A DNA stretch of 64,000 bases, taken from positions 2,585,001 through 2,649,000 of the forward strand of contig NZ_CP089979.1 in the NCBI RefSeq assembly GCF_021389935.1. Reading direction: 5' to 3'. Positions within the stretch are counted from its first letter, which is position 1. Every line of letters starts with the position of its first letter. Position numbers and translations under genes: made by a program. The DNA is from Fulvivirga ligni. Its GTDB lineage: Bacteria; Bacteroidota; Bacteroidia; Cytophagales; Cyclobacteriaceae. Of the stretch, positions 27,494-35,679 are shown one piece after another. Below the pieces are notes generated by a model. The model was not told the DNA's origin. It ran no database searches and saw only the letters and a program-made list of their open reading frames with translations.

Positions 27494-27992
27494 CTTTCTT
27501 TAGAGCCCAAAAGTCGCCTTCTGGGGAGGTAATGGCTATTTTACTTTCTTCTCGGTCAGGGCTGAGTAATCCTGGTCTTTTCAGGTTGGGAATAATTTTT
27601 ACATCATAAATTTCATCTACACTGTTTTCATATTTTAGAGATGCCACTTGGCTCATGGTAGGAAGATGTAATACAGTGATTCCACAAAAGATTGACCGTT
27701 TCGCTATGGGTAAGTCATTAAAGGCCGAGCTATTTTCTCTCAATCGGGATGATCCTATGAACAGGTAGTCGCCATATAGATCCATGCCCCTCACAAAGCC
27801 ATCAAACTGCTTTAAGGTGGTTGTTTTTCCATTGGAAGGGTCAATGCTTATGAGTTCTCCGCTACAGATAATAGTGCATACAAGGTGCCATTGTACAATC
27901 GTGGGGAGTGAGGCATGGCCAGTCCTTCGGCTACAATGGTGTTTTCTTTCACATCCATAACTATACCTCCGCTGGTTTTGGTCGCCCTCCAT
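27471..27992 (-). CDS. C-terminal fragment of the TIGR03032-like protein
   Basis: Only the part from about 27863 down to the stop at 27471 is family sequence (SGELISID onward). The first 43 or so residues of this frame are an out-of-frame reading of the upstream fragment, and there is no convincing start codon. Confidence 0.45.
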   Translation of the reverse strand: MEGDQNQRRYSYGCERKHHCSRRTGHASLPTIVQWHLVCTIICSGELISIDPSNGKTTTLKQFDGFVRGMDLYGDYLFIGSSRLRENSSAFNDLPIAKRSIFCGITVLHLPTMSQVASLKYENSVDEIYDVKIIPNLKRPGLLSPDREESKIAITSPEGDFWALKKDDYVTSK

Positions 27993-28549
27993 CCTTCCGC
28001 ATCTGATGATTTTCCCAGAGCTGTAACATACTTTGGTTCACCGTTTTGCATGGCTACACCATTTAGATGACAGCAGTCTCCTGGCTGAAGTTCGTTAATG
28101 AAATATGGTTTCCATTTAGGTTTAAAACTGTAGGTATGGTCTACCGTAGCCAGGCATGAAAACAGGGTGTTCACCATCCAAAGCTCATCATTTACCCATT
28201 CCAGATCATGCACATTCATTGGGCCGGTGTAATAGGAGGCACGTGGAAGGTACAGTGCATCGTACGTATTTCGTTGTTTAGGGTAGTTGGGGGCCATTTT
28301 GCTGGCATTGGCCAATAGAATAATGCTGTCTTCAGTGGCCAGGGCCATTTCATTATTTCTGAAACTTATGCCCATAGGCTTATTAAAATTTCTGGGCAAT
28401 TGTATTAGCTTTTGATCGTCTATGGCGCTGAGGAAAATGACTTTTCCAGCCTGATAAGTGCTAATGGCTATGGTGCATTCAAGTTGGTTTAAAAGCTCAG
28501 GCAGATTAGGTGAATGGGTACAGCTAAATGGAGGTAAAGGTTTATTCAT
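27848..28549 (-). CDS. N-terminal fragment of the TIGR03032-like protein
   Basis: 233 residues from ATG 28549. The genuine family sequence runs to about residue 227, and the last few residues (VAENS) are out of frame. See the full-length entry. Confidence 0.55.
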   Translation of the reverse strand: MNKPLPPFSCTHSPNLPELLNQLECTIAISTYQAGKVIFLSAIDDQKLIQLPRNFNKPMGISFRNNEMALATEDSIILLANASKMAPNYPKQRNTYDALYLPRASYYTGPMNVHDLEWVNDELWMVNTLFSCLATVDHTYSFKPKWKPYFINELQPGDCCHLNGVAMQNGEPKYVTALGKSSDAEGWRATKTSGGIVMDVKENTIVAEGLAMPHSPRLYNGTLYALLSVAENS

Positions 28550-28636
28550 GGCTGATATTTTAACCTAAACTAATTTTTGACGTAGTTAAAGTCCAGAGAT
28601 ATTTTATTTTTTATTTTCAAATGGTATTCAATTGAA

Positions 28637-28644
28637 TAACTTTG
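28637..28644 (+). promoter_or_regulatory. Probable -7 promoter element of the APS reductase gene
   Basis: TAACTTTG matches the Bacteroidota TAnnTTTG consensus, 25 bases before the GTG start. At 19-base spacing the -33 position holds TTTTC, one base off TTTG. Confidence 0.45.
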
Positions 28645-28655
28645 ACCTAACCAAA

Positions 28656-28662
28656 AAGGAGG
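28656..28662 (+). promoter_or_regulatory. Perfect Shine-Dalgarno upstream of a GTG start
   Basis: AAGGAGG lies 7 bases before the GTG at 28670 and decides this start. Strong Shine-Dalgarno sequences are unusual in Bacteroidota, where the anti-SD of 16S rRNA is normally sequestered in the ribosome. Confidence 0.65.
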
Positions 28663-28669
28663 TGTATTA

Positions 28670-29326
28670 GTGAATTTTGATGAAATAAAAAGGCAGCTAG
28701 AGATATATAAATCGGAAGGAAGAACCATGTTTACCACTTCTTCTTTTCAATCTCACAGTATTGTATTGCTTCATATTTTAAGCAGAATAGATAATAGCAT
28801 TCCTGTGGTGTTTATAAACACCGGATATCATTTTCCTGAAACTGTAGAGTTTAAAGATAAGGTGGCTACGGAGTTCAATTTAAATGTGATTGACCTGAAG
28901 TCAGAAACACCCAAGTTTATGCAGAAGGACCCTGATGGTAAGTTACTATTTACCTCTGACCCTGATCATTGCTGTTTTTTAAATAAGACGCAGCCTGTGA
29001 ATAGGCTTTTAATGCAATATGATATTTGGATCAACGGTGTAAGAGCTGACCAGAGTGCGGTGCGTAAGGCTATGCAAGTAGAGCAGCCAGCCCCAAATGA
29101 TACCGTGAGATTTCATCCCATGCTGGATTGGAATGCAAAAATGATTTATCAATATCAAAAAGAGTATAATTTACCTAAACATCCACTTGAAAATGCCGGC
29201 TATCTCAGCATAGGATGCGAGCCATGCACCCGCAGGGTAGATCCTGAAATGATGGAAAGAGAAGCGCGCTGGTATGGCATGAATAAAACAGAATGTGGAT
29301 TACATACTGATCTGGTAAGTAAATAA
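28670..29326 (+). CDS. cysH: Adenylyl-sulfate (APS) reductase, [4Fe-4S] CysH type
   Basis: 218 residues that reduce APS to sulfite in assimilatory sulfate reduction. The cluster ligands of the APS-type enzyme are present: Cys101-Cys102 (DHCCFLNK) and Cys183-Cys186 (GCEPCTR). The catalytic Cys209 lies in ECGLH. The nucleotide-binding region (TTSSFQSHSIVLLH, FINTGYHFPET) is near the N terminus. The presence of both Cys pairs argues for APS rather than PAPS as substrate. The start is GTG, supported by a perfect AAGGAGG 7 bases upstream. No ATP sulfurylase, sulfite reductase or sulfate transporter gene lies next to it. Confidence 0.93.
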   Translation: MNFDEIKRQLEIYKSEGRTMFTTSSFQSHSIVLLHILSRIDNSIPVVFINTGYHFPETVEFKDKVATEFNLNVIDLKSETPKFMQKDPDGKLLFTSDPDHCCFLNKTQPVNRLLMQYDIWINGVRADQSAVRKAMQVEQPAPNDTVRFHPMLDWNAKMIYQYQKEYNLPKHPLENAGYLSIGCEPCTRRVDPEMMEREARWYGMNKTECGLHTDLVSK

Positions 29327-29418
29327 TTATGAAAAAAGCGGCATCCTGAATTATCCTGTTATGAGGGAAAGGTTTGCCTGCTACAATTCCATTTGACCAT
29401 TAAAAGAACATTATATAA

Positions 29419-30345
29419 ATGAAAGTTTTAGTAACGGGTGGTGCTGGTTATATAGGCACTGAATTAGTAAGTCTGCTCCTGGAAAGAGATGATGTAGAAG
29501 AAATAGTGGTGTATGATAATTTGAGTAAGAATAACGTTAATTTTTTCTTAGGTCATTCTTTGCCTAATAACTCTAAACTTAAGTTTGTAAAGGGTGAGCT
29601 TTTAGACTCACGGTTCTTGAATAAAGCATTGAAGGGTATTGATGTGGTTTATCACCTGGCGGCTAAGGTTACTACACCATTTGATAATACTGATCCTCAT
29701 TTTTATGAGCAGGTAAACCACTGGGGTACGGCTGAGCTTATTTATGCTATTGAAGAAAGCGACGTGAAGAAATTTATCTTCGCTAGCAGTACTGGTGTTT
29801 ATGGTTCTGCTAAAGAGGCTGTGGATGAGAGTATTACGCCTAATCCTAGAACCTTCTATGGCATCTCTAAAATGAGAGGCGAAGAGCACGCCAGCCGCTT
29901 GAAGGATAAAATGGATACTTACATTTTTAGATGCGGAAACGTATACGGCTATAATAGAAGCATGCGTTTTGATGCTGTTATCAATAAATTCGTTTTTGAA
30001 GCCCATTTCTACAAGCGCATTTCCATTCATGGAGATGGTAGACAGCAAAGGGCTTTTATCCATATAAAAAGGGTAGCTAAAGCTCTATGCGGTGTTGTAG
30101 ATGGTGGACTAGATTCTGGTATATATAACCTGGTAGACAGAGATATGCAGGTGTTGGATGTGGTGGATACCCTAAAGGAACTGATACCGGAGTTGGAATT
30201 CATTTTTGTAAATCAGCATCTTAAGCTAAGACAGCTAAAGGTACAGCCTAATGAAGAGCTCAATAAAAAGCTCGGATTACAAAGCGAAAAGTCTTTCAAA
30301 GAAGAGATAGAGGAGTTTAGAGAGCGATTTAGCTTTTCGTTATAA
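29419..30345 (+). CDS. NAD-dependent epimerase/dehydratase (extended SDR)
   Basis: A 308-residue Rossmann-fold sugar-nucleotide enzyme. The dinucleotide-binding GGAGYIG is at residues 7-13, followed by an Asp-containing strand end (VVYDNLSK) that favours NAD. The catalytic Ser/Thr lies in FASSTGVYG, and the YxxxK pair is YGISK. The product of the reaction cannot be fixed; relatives act on UDP- or GDP-sugars for surface polysaccharides. It lies 53 bases before ldhA and 92 bases after cysH; these small gaps hold no visible gene or terminator. Confidence 0.88.
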   Translation: MKVLVTGGAGYIGTELVSLLLERDDVEEIVVYDNLSKNNVNFFLGHSLPNNSKLKFVKGELLDSRFLNKALKGIDVVYHLAAKVTTPFDNTDPHFYEQVNHWGTAELIYAIEESDVKKFIFASSTGVYGSAKEAVDESITPNPRTFYGISKMRGEEHASRLKDKMDTYIFRCGNVYGYNRSMRFDAVINKFVFEAHFYKRISIHGDGRQQRAFIHIKRVAKALCGVVDGGLDSGIYNLVDRDMQVLDVVDTLKELIPELEFIFVNQHLKLRQLKVQPNEELNKKLGLQSEKSFKEEIEEFRERFSFSL

Positions 30346-30398
30346 TCAGTTCTGAGGTGAGAAGGTGAAGTTGGTTAACATTATCAATTACCTAATCC

Positions 30399-31391
30399 AT
30401 GAAAATAGCAGTTTTTAGCAGCAAATCTTACGATAAAGAGTCTCTAGAGAGTCATAACAACGGCATTGAATTTAAATATTTCGATGCCACATTAAATAAA
30501 GATACCGTTCAGTTAGCAAAGGGTTTTGATGGCATTTGCGCTTTTGTAAATGATCACCTTGATGCTGATGTTTTGCATGTGCTGGCCGCCAATAATATTA
30601 AAATAGTGGCCTTAAGGTGTGCAGGATCCAATAATGTGGACCTGGCTGTGGCCGATCAGTTGGGCATTAAAGTATATAGGGTGCCAGCTTATTCACCGCA
30701 AGCTGTGGCTGAACATGCTTTGGCCTTGATTCTTACTCTCAATAGAAAAACTCATAAAGCTTATAATCGGGTAAGGGAAGGTAACTTTTCTTTAGAGCGC
30801 CTTTCAGGCTTTGATATCTATAACAAAACAGTAGGTGTGGTAGGCACGGGAAAGATAGGGAGCATCTTTGCCAAAATGATGAACGGAATTGGCTGTAAGG
30901 TGATTGCTTATGATGCTTACGAAAATGATGAGATGAAGAAGTTGGGTATCGAATACTTACCCTTTGAGGAGCTCTTAAAACAGTCGGACATCATTTCCCT
31001 TCACTGCCCATTAACTCCTGAAACACATCACCTGATCAATAAAGATAGTTTTGCTCATATGAAAGATGGTGTAATGCTTATAAACACCAGTAGAGGAGCT
31101 TTAATAGATACTAAAGATGCCATTGAAGCCTTGAAAACCAGGCGCTTAGGTTATCTGGGTATTGATGTTTACGAACAAGAGGAGCATCTCTTTTTCAGAG
31201 ATCTATCAGAAAGTGTAATAGCGGATGATATGATCACCCGCCTTATTTCATTTTCTAACGTGCTGATCACAGCTCATCAGGGATTCTTTACCTCAGAAGC
31301 TTTAAGCCAGATAGCCATTACTACCATTAAGAATATTAATGACTTTGCTGCTGGCGTTGAAAATGCTAATGAAGTAGCTGTGGAAGCTTAG
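30399..31391 (+). CDS. ldhA: D-lactate dehydrogenase, fermentative type
   Basis: A 330-residue D-2-hydroxyacid dehydrogenase reducing pyruvate to D-lactate with NADH. It aligns by eye along its whole length with E. coli LdhA: FVNDHLDADVL, ALRCAGSNNVDL, VPAYSPQAVAEHA, NFSLERLSGF, the NAD-binding GVVGTGKIG, and LHCPLTPETHHLIN. Catalytic residues are Arg in NTSRGALID, Glu in GIDVYEQEE and His in TAHQGF. The acidic and basic residues expected around the NAD ribose are present. The stop overlaps the stop of the convergent yfhO-like gene in the four bases TTAG. Confidence 0.93.
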   Translation: MKIAVFSSKSYDKESLESHNNGIEFKYFDATLNKDTVQLAKGFDGICAFVNDHLDADVLHVLAANNIKIVALRCAGSNNVDLAVADQLGIKVYRVPAYSPQAVAEHALALILTLNRKTHKAYNRVREGNFSLERLSGFDIYNKTVGVVGTGKIGSIFAKMMNGIGCKVIAYDAYENDEMKKLGIEYLPFEELLKQSDIISLHCPLTPETHHLINKDSFAHMKDGVMLINTSRGALIDTKDAIEALKTRRLGYLGIDVYEQEEHLFFRDLSESVIADDMITRLISFSNVLITAHQGFFTSEALSQIAITTIKNINDFAAGVENANEVAVEA

Positions 31392-33838
31392 GCTTCTGAA
31401 GCTTTTTGTTTAAAGCTCCAGGCTATGCTTCCCAGGAATATTACTAGCATCAAGATGCAGGCAATCAGAGCAATACTATCTCCCACCGTGTAGGCGGCAG
31501 GAGCAAATGTAAAGGTGATTGTATGTTTCCCTGCAGGTACATTGAGAGCTCTTAAAACGAAATTGGCTCTTATAATCTCAGACTCATTGCCATCTATGGT
31601 GGCGGTCCATCCTTTCGGGTAATAGATCTCTGAGAATACTGCAATACCATCTTTAGAGCTGTTAGACTCATAAACGAGCTCATTAGGCTTGTGCTTAAGC
31701 AGTTTAATACTGGCTGATGCATCATAGCTATTTTCGGCAACGGAGAATTTAGATACATCAATAACAGCCTCTTTAGAAGGATCTATTTCACAGGTGGCTG
31801 CAAATTCTTCGTCGGCAGAATTAACTTTCTTTATTGATGGCGCAAACCATGCATTTCCTAAAGCCTCGTCGTTTTTCAATATCGCATTCTTTGTTGCTCC
31901 AAACACGATATATTTGGTGTTCAGCATGTTAAGCACACCATAACCGCTCACTGAACGACCACCATTTTGAATACTGGAGATCAATTCATTAGTTTCTTTT
32001 TGAATACATCCATTAAAGAGCTCTTCATACCTTCTTAACCTGGCACCGTTGTATCCGCCTAATGATTGGTGATAATAACTTGTACGGGCATCCATGAAAG
32101 TTCCTTGAGGGTTATAAACTCTATAACTCAGGTCTTTATCTTTCTTAATTTCCTTATCGGCCTCTGTTAAGTTAAAAAATGAGTTATCTCTAGATCGTTT
32201 GTAGTTGTCTTTGCCAAAATAGCGACTGTCTACATTCCAAAGATCAATCAGAACGATCAGAGCTAGTGCCGCTGCCATAATTCCGAATGAAAGCTTTTTC
32301 TTAAGGTGAAAGAAAATGAGTGCAAAGCCAATAAGTATGAATATCAATGATCTGAAAGCATCTCCTCTCAATAAGCTTTTTCTGTCATCTTGAAGTGCTT
32401 TAAGGAACCATAATGGCAATTGACCTTCTCCTTCTCTGGTAAATGAAGCCATGCCTGCAAAAACTATTACGAGTAGGCAAAAACCACCTGTAGCGCCAAG
32501 AGCTATGAAAAACTTCTTTTGGGTTTCTTTATTTAATCCTTTGCTTAGTAAATTCTCTAGACCAATAAGTCCTAATAAAGGCATGGCCAGCATAGGCATG
32601 ATCATGGTGAAAGTAACTGATCTGAATTTGTTGTAACCTGGTAAGTAGTTGAATAAGAAATAGTTAAATGAATCAAAATTACTACCCCAGCTAAGCATAA
32701 TTCCTAAAACGGATACTACGGCTAGCCATATGATGTATTTTTTTTCAGCGAAAGCGCAACCAATAGCAAACAACAGACATATAACAGCACCTGCATAGTA
32801 TGGAGCTGTGTAGGGCTGACTACCCCAATATGAGGAGGTATATCTAGCTAATTGATTAGCTGTTTGAGGGTCATTGATACGTTGAAGCGCTTTTAATACT
32901 TCACTATCCTTATCCTGAACTAATAAATGGCCGCTACTGCCACCATAATAGTCAGGGATCATCATTACGAATGGTTCTAAAATGCCATTACTGTATTTGA
33001 AAGCATAGCTCTTTGAAAGTCCTTCAGTGTTTTCATTTTCTGAAAGCGAAGTAGATAATTCTGATTTACCTCGCTGTGAATATTTACTGAACTCGTAAGT
33101 AGACCACATACGACCCAGAGACGTTCCTAGCGCTATAACGCCAGCTACTAATAATAAAGCGATGGTGATTGCAAAATCCTTGGTTCTATTCGTCTTTACA
33201 AATGAAACTAGCTGAACTATGCCATAAACCACTAAAATCATAAATAGATAATAGGTGATTTGAGGGTGGCCTTCTCTTAATTCTAGCGCTGTAGCTACAG
33301 TGGTGAGACCAAAACCCAATATTTTATTTTTAGTAAAGGTAAGGTGAATACCCGCTATCACCAGTGGCATAAAAGCTATTGCTCCAATTCTTGCATTATG
33401 ACCTGCCCCTAGGCCGATGATCATATAAGAAGATAGACCAAAAGCCAATGCTCCGGCTATAGCTAGATAGGGCCGTACTTTAAAGGCCAGCAGCATGATG
33501 TAAAAGCAAAGGAAAGCTAAAAAGATATTACATACTGGGTGAGGAAGCCATAGAGAGGCCACTCTTTTAATACCTGATATTATACCATCACTCCACTGAA
33601 TATTTACGAGATAGGCCGGCATGCCCGCAAATTGGGAATTATTCCAAAGCCCTTCTTCACCAGTTTCATTTCTATAATCTATGAGTTCCTGAGCGCCACC
33701 TTTCCATTGGTTAATGTCTTCCTGAGATATACTCTTGCTGTCAAAAAAAACGGGGCTGAAGAAAATTATTGTTACAATTAAGAATGCCAGAACGGCAATA
33801 ACATGAGGTAAAACCTGTCTCTTAAAATTGATTTTCAT
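31388..33838 (-). CDS. YfhO-family polytopic membrane protein
   Basis: 816 residues with about a dozen hydrophobic segments over residues 10-540, a soluble extracytoplasmic domain at about 545-775 and a last membrane span before the C terminus (DSIALIACILMLVIFLGSIAW). Family-like signatures are the early loop with NSQFAGMPAYL, HPVCNIFLAFLCFY and the C-terminal GWTATIDG followed by ANFVLRALNVPAGKHTI. In Gram-positive bacteria YfhO glycosylates teichoic acids using lipid-linked sugars; in Bacteroidota its substrate is unknown. A GT-C-type glycosyltransferase role is inferred. It is monocistronic. Confidence 0.85.
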   Translation of the reverse strand: MKINFKRQVLPHVIAVLAFLIVTIIFFSPVFFDSKSISQEDINQWKGGAQELIDYRNETGEEGLWNNSQFAGMPAYLVNIQWSDGIISGIKRVASLWLPHPVCNIFLAFLCFYIMLLAFKVRPYLAIAGALAFGLSSYMIIGLGAGHNARIGAIAFMPLVIAGIHLTFTKNKILGFGLTTVATALELREGHPQITYYLFMILVVYGIVQLVSFVKTNRTKDFAITIALLLVAGVIALGTSLGRMWSTYEFSKYSQRGKSELSTSLSENENTEGLSKSYAFKYSNGILEPFVMMIPDYYGGSSGHLLVQDKDSEVLKALQRINDPQTANQLARYTSSYWGSQPYTAPYYAGAVICLLFAIGCAFAEKKYIIWLAVVSVLGIMLSWGSNFDSFNYFLFNYLPGYNKFRSVTFTMIMPMLAMPLLGLIGLENLLSKGLNKETQKKFFIALGATGGFCLLVIVFAGMASFTREGEGQLPLWFLKALQDDRKSLLRGDAFRSLIFILIGFALIFFHLKKKLSFGIMAAALALIVLIDLWNVDSRYFGKDNYKRSRDNSFFNLTEADKEIKKDKDLSYRVYNPQGTFMDARTSYYHQSLGGYNGARLRRYEELFNGCIQKETNELISSIQNGGRSVSGYGVLNMLNTKYIVFGATKNAILKNDEALGNAWFAPSIKKVNSADEEFAATCEIDPSKEAVIDVSKFSVAENSYDASASIKLLKHKPNELVYESNSSKDGIAVFSEIYYPKGWTATIDGNESEIIRANFVLRALNVPAGKHTITFTFAPAAYTVGDSIALIACILMLVIFLGSIAWSFKQKASEA

Positions 33839-33897
33839 TTGTGTTGTTTTGGTTTTAGATCACCCTTAGGTTAGTCAAGTGCTGCAAAATAGCCGTT

Positions 33898-34677
33898 TTA
33901 TAAATCATTAAAAAAATTATCGAGATGAAACAGATGATCATTTAATATTTTCATGCTCGCAATAAATATCAGAATGGCAGTGGTGCGCTGTATGGTTCTG
34001 TTGTTAAACTTCATCACCGAAAGCCTAGAGCCAATTTGTCCTCCCAGGAAAACGGCTAAAAGCAGCGGCCAGGCCCACTCAAGGTCAATTTCTAAGGGAT
34101 GTTGAAACCACTGTCCTACCAGGCCGGCTATTGAATTTACCAGGATGAAGAGACTGGAAATTGCGGCTATTCTCTTGGCTTTGTTCCAGTTGATGAAATT
34201 GAGAACTGGTGACAGGAAAATGCCACCACCTATGCCTACCATCCCAGATATAAATCCAATAGCTCCACCTATTCCGGAAGCGATGTAAGCATTTCTATTT
34301 TCTAATCTGCTCTCGGATAAGGTTTTAGTGTTTTTAAACCATAACAATATGGCTGCTAATAGCAGTGCGAAGCCGAGAATGATGAATATGAGTTTGGCTC
34401 TCAAAGGCAGATAGCCGCCAATAAAGGCTAAAGGCACACTGGCTAATACCAAAGGTAAGGAGCGTCTTAAGTTTAAATATCCTTGTTGGTAGAAGATAAT
34501 AGTGCCACTTGTGACTACAATTATATTGCACATCAGGGAAGTAGATCGGAGTGTGAAGAGGTCAACACCAGCCAGAACAAGAATGGCCAAATAGCTTGAT
34601 CCACCTCCAAATCCTACTGATGAATAGAATATGGCTACCAGAAAAAAGAATATGGCCAGGTAAAACGGATCTTCCAT
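33898..34677 (-). CDS. TauE/SafE-family anion exporter
   Basis: 259 residues with about eight membrane spans and the two internal glycine-rich repeats of the family (VGFGGGSSYLAIL and GMVGIGGGIFLSPVL). Members export sulfite, sulfoacetate or related organosulfur anions. Its start codon overlaps the moaA stop in TAATG, so the two are translationally coupled. That link may point to sulfite or another oxyanion handled by a molybdoenzyme, but no such enzyme is in the window. Confidence 0.88.
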   Translation of the reverse strand: MEDPFYLAIFFFLVAIFYSSVGFGGGSSYLAILVLAGVDLFTLRSTSLMCNIIVVTSGTIIFYQQGYLNLRRSLPLVLASVPLAFIGGYLPLRAKLIFIILGFALLLAAILLWFKNTKTLSESRLENRNAYIASGIGGAIGFISGMVGIGGGIFLSPVLNFINWNKAKRIAAISSLFILVNSIAGLVGQWFQHPLEIDLEWAWPLLLAVFLGGQIGSRLSVMKFNNRTIQRTTAILIFIASMKILNDHLFHLDNFFNDL

Positions 34678-35663
34678 TATCCTCCTATGGTTGACATTGA
34701 TTCTTCAACATTGGTGCTGCGTGCTGCTTCGGCAGCATGGCCATCTTTGTGCCTGTGTGTAAGAGCATGTGTAATAGCCTGTTTTAACTCTAAATCGCTA
34801 CCGCCCGATCTTAATATAGCTTTCAGGTCTAGCTGTGTCTGATCGTAAAGACAGGTTTTAATATTACCCTCAGAGGTAAGACGTATTCTGTTGCAGCTGC
34901 CGCAGAACGTTCTCGTGTAAGCAGCAATAATGCCTATATTCCCCTGATATCCAGGTATTTGATAATTGGAGGAGGTGCTAAATTGAGGGTCTTGAAGCTT
35001 GGTAAGTGAGCCATAGTGAGTATTAAGAGTATTTAAAATTTCACGATGATTCCACTTTATAGAATTATGACCATTTCCATTAAATGGCATTTCTTCAATA
35101 TATCGAATAGATAGCGGTTTGTCCTTTGTAAGGTCGGCCATCGGGATGATGTCATCTTCATTCTGCCCGTCCATCACCACCATATTTATTTTGGTGTCAA
35201 TGCCTGAATCCAACAGTTTATTCAGAGTTTCTTCCACCTGAGTGAATACGTCTCTTCGTGTTATTTTAAAGAATCGCTCAGGATTTAAAGAGTCAAGACT
35301 TAAATTGATGGAGGCTATACCTAATGCTTTTAGCTCATCTATATATTGGGCAGTGAGAACGCCGTTGGTTGTGATGTGAAGTTCATTTAGACCAGCAGTT
35401 TCGCTGAGCTGCCTTAAAAAACTCATCAGATCTCTTCTTACAAAAGGTTCACCTCCCGTAATCCGAATCTTGTTAACGCCCATTTCACAGAATACCTGCG
35501 CGAGTTTGAGCATTTCTTCGTAGGTGAGTAGTTCTTTTTTAGGTAGGTAATTGATTCCCTCAGCAGGCATACAGTAGTAACACCTTAGGTTGCAACGGTC
35601 CGTTACAGCCATCCTTAAGTAGGTGATAGGTCTGCCAAAATTATCAATTATACCTTGAGACAT
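34677..35663 (-). CDS. moaA: GTP 3',8-cyclase (molybdenum cofactor step 1)
   Basis: A 328-residue radical SAM enzyme that, with MoaC, turns GTP into cyclic pyranopterin monophosphate. The first [4Fe-4S] ligands are Cys24, Cys28 and Cys31 (DRCNLRCYYCMP). The second, substrate-binding cluster is in FCGSCNRIRLTSEGNIKTC. The protein ends in the conserved Gly-Gly (MSTIGG) needed for activity. It is coupled to the downstream TauE/SafE gene and lies 16 bases after the sterol-desaturase-like gene. The other cofactor genes lie on both sides of a foreign-looking operon 2-9 kb away. Confidence 0.96.
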   Translation of the reverse strand: MSQGIIDNFGRPITYLRMAVTDRCNLRCYYCMPAEGINYLPKKELLTYEEMLKLAQVFCEMGVNKIRITGGEPFVRRDLMSFLRQLSETAGLNELHITTNGVLTAQYIDELKALGIASINLSLDSLNPERFFKITRRDVFTQVEETLNKLLDSGIDTKINMVVMDGQNEDDIIPMADLTKDKPLSIRYIEEMPFNGNGHNSIKWNHREILNTLNTHYGSLTKLQDPQFSTSSNYQIPGYQGNIGIIAAYTRTFCGSCNRIRLTSEGNIKTCLYDQTQLDLKAILRSGGSDLELKQAITHALTHRHKDGHAAEAARSTNVEESMSTIGG

Positions 35664-35679
35664 AATTCAAATGTAAGCG

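Larger units (their letters stand above)
27471..28549 (-). pseudogene. TIGR03032-like (DUF4915) protein gene with a one-base frameshift
   Basis: Two overlapping frames form one protein of about 359 residues. The first (233 residues from ATG 28549) runs through ISTYQAGKVIFL, GLAMPHSPRLYNGTLYAL and then leaves frame. The continuation begins at SGELISIDPSNGK and includes DLYGDYLFIGSSRLREN and EIYDVKIIP. One missing base at about 27864-27866 (a G would give LLSGSGELISID) explains the break. The whole sequence resembles the TIGR03032 family of beta-propeller-like proteins of unknown function often found in natural-product loci. The frameshift could be a real mutation or a sequencing error. It is first in the operon with carrier protein and P450. 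Confidence 0.78.

Noticed and set aside
29327-29418. Riboswitch or terminator between cysH and the epimerase gene
   Set aside because: Only short imperfect repeats (ATCCTG motifs) are visible; nothing matches a riboswitch core or a terminator.
29608-30063. 151-residue - strand frame opposite the epimerase gene
   Set aside because: Antisense to well-supported SDR sequence (YGISK region); composition is that of a shadow frame.
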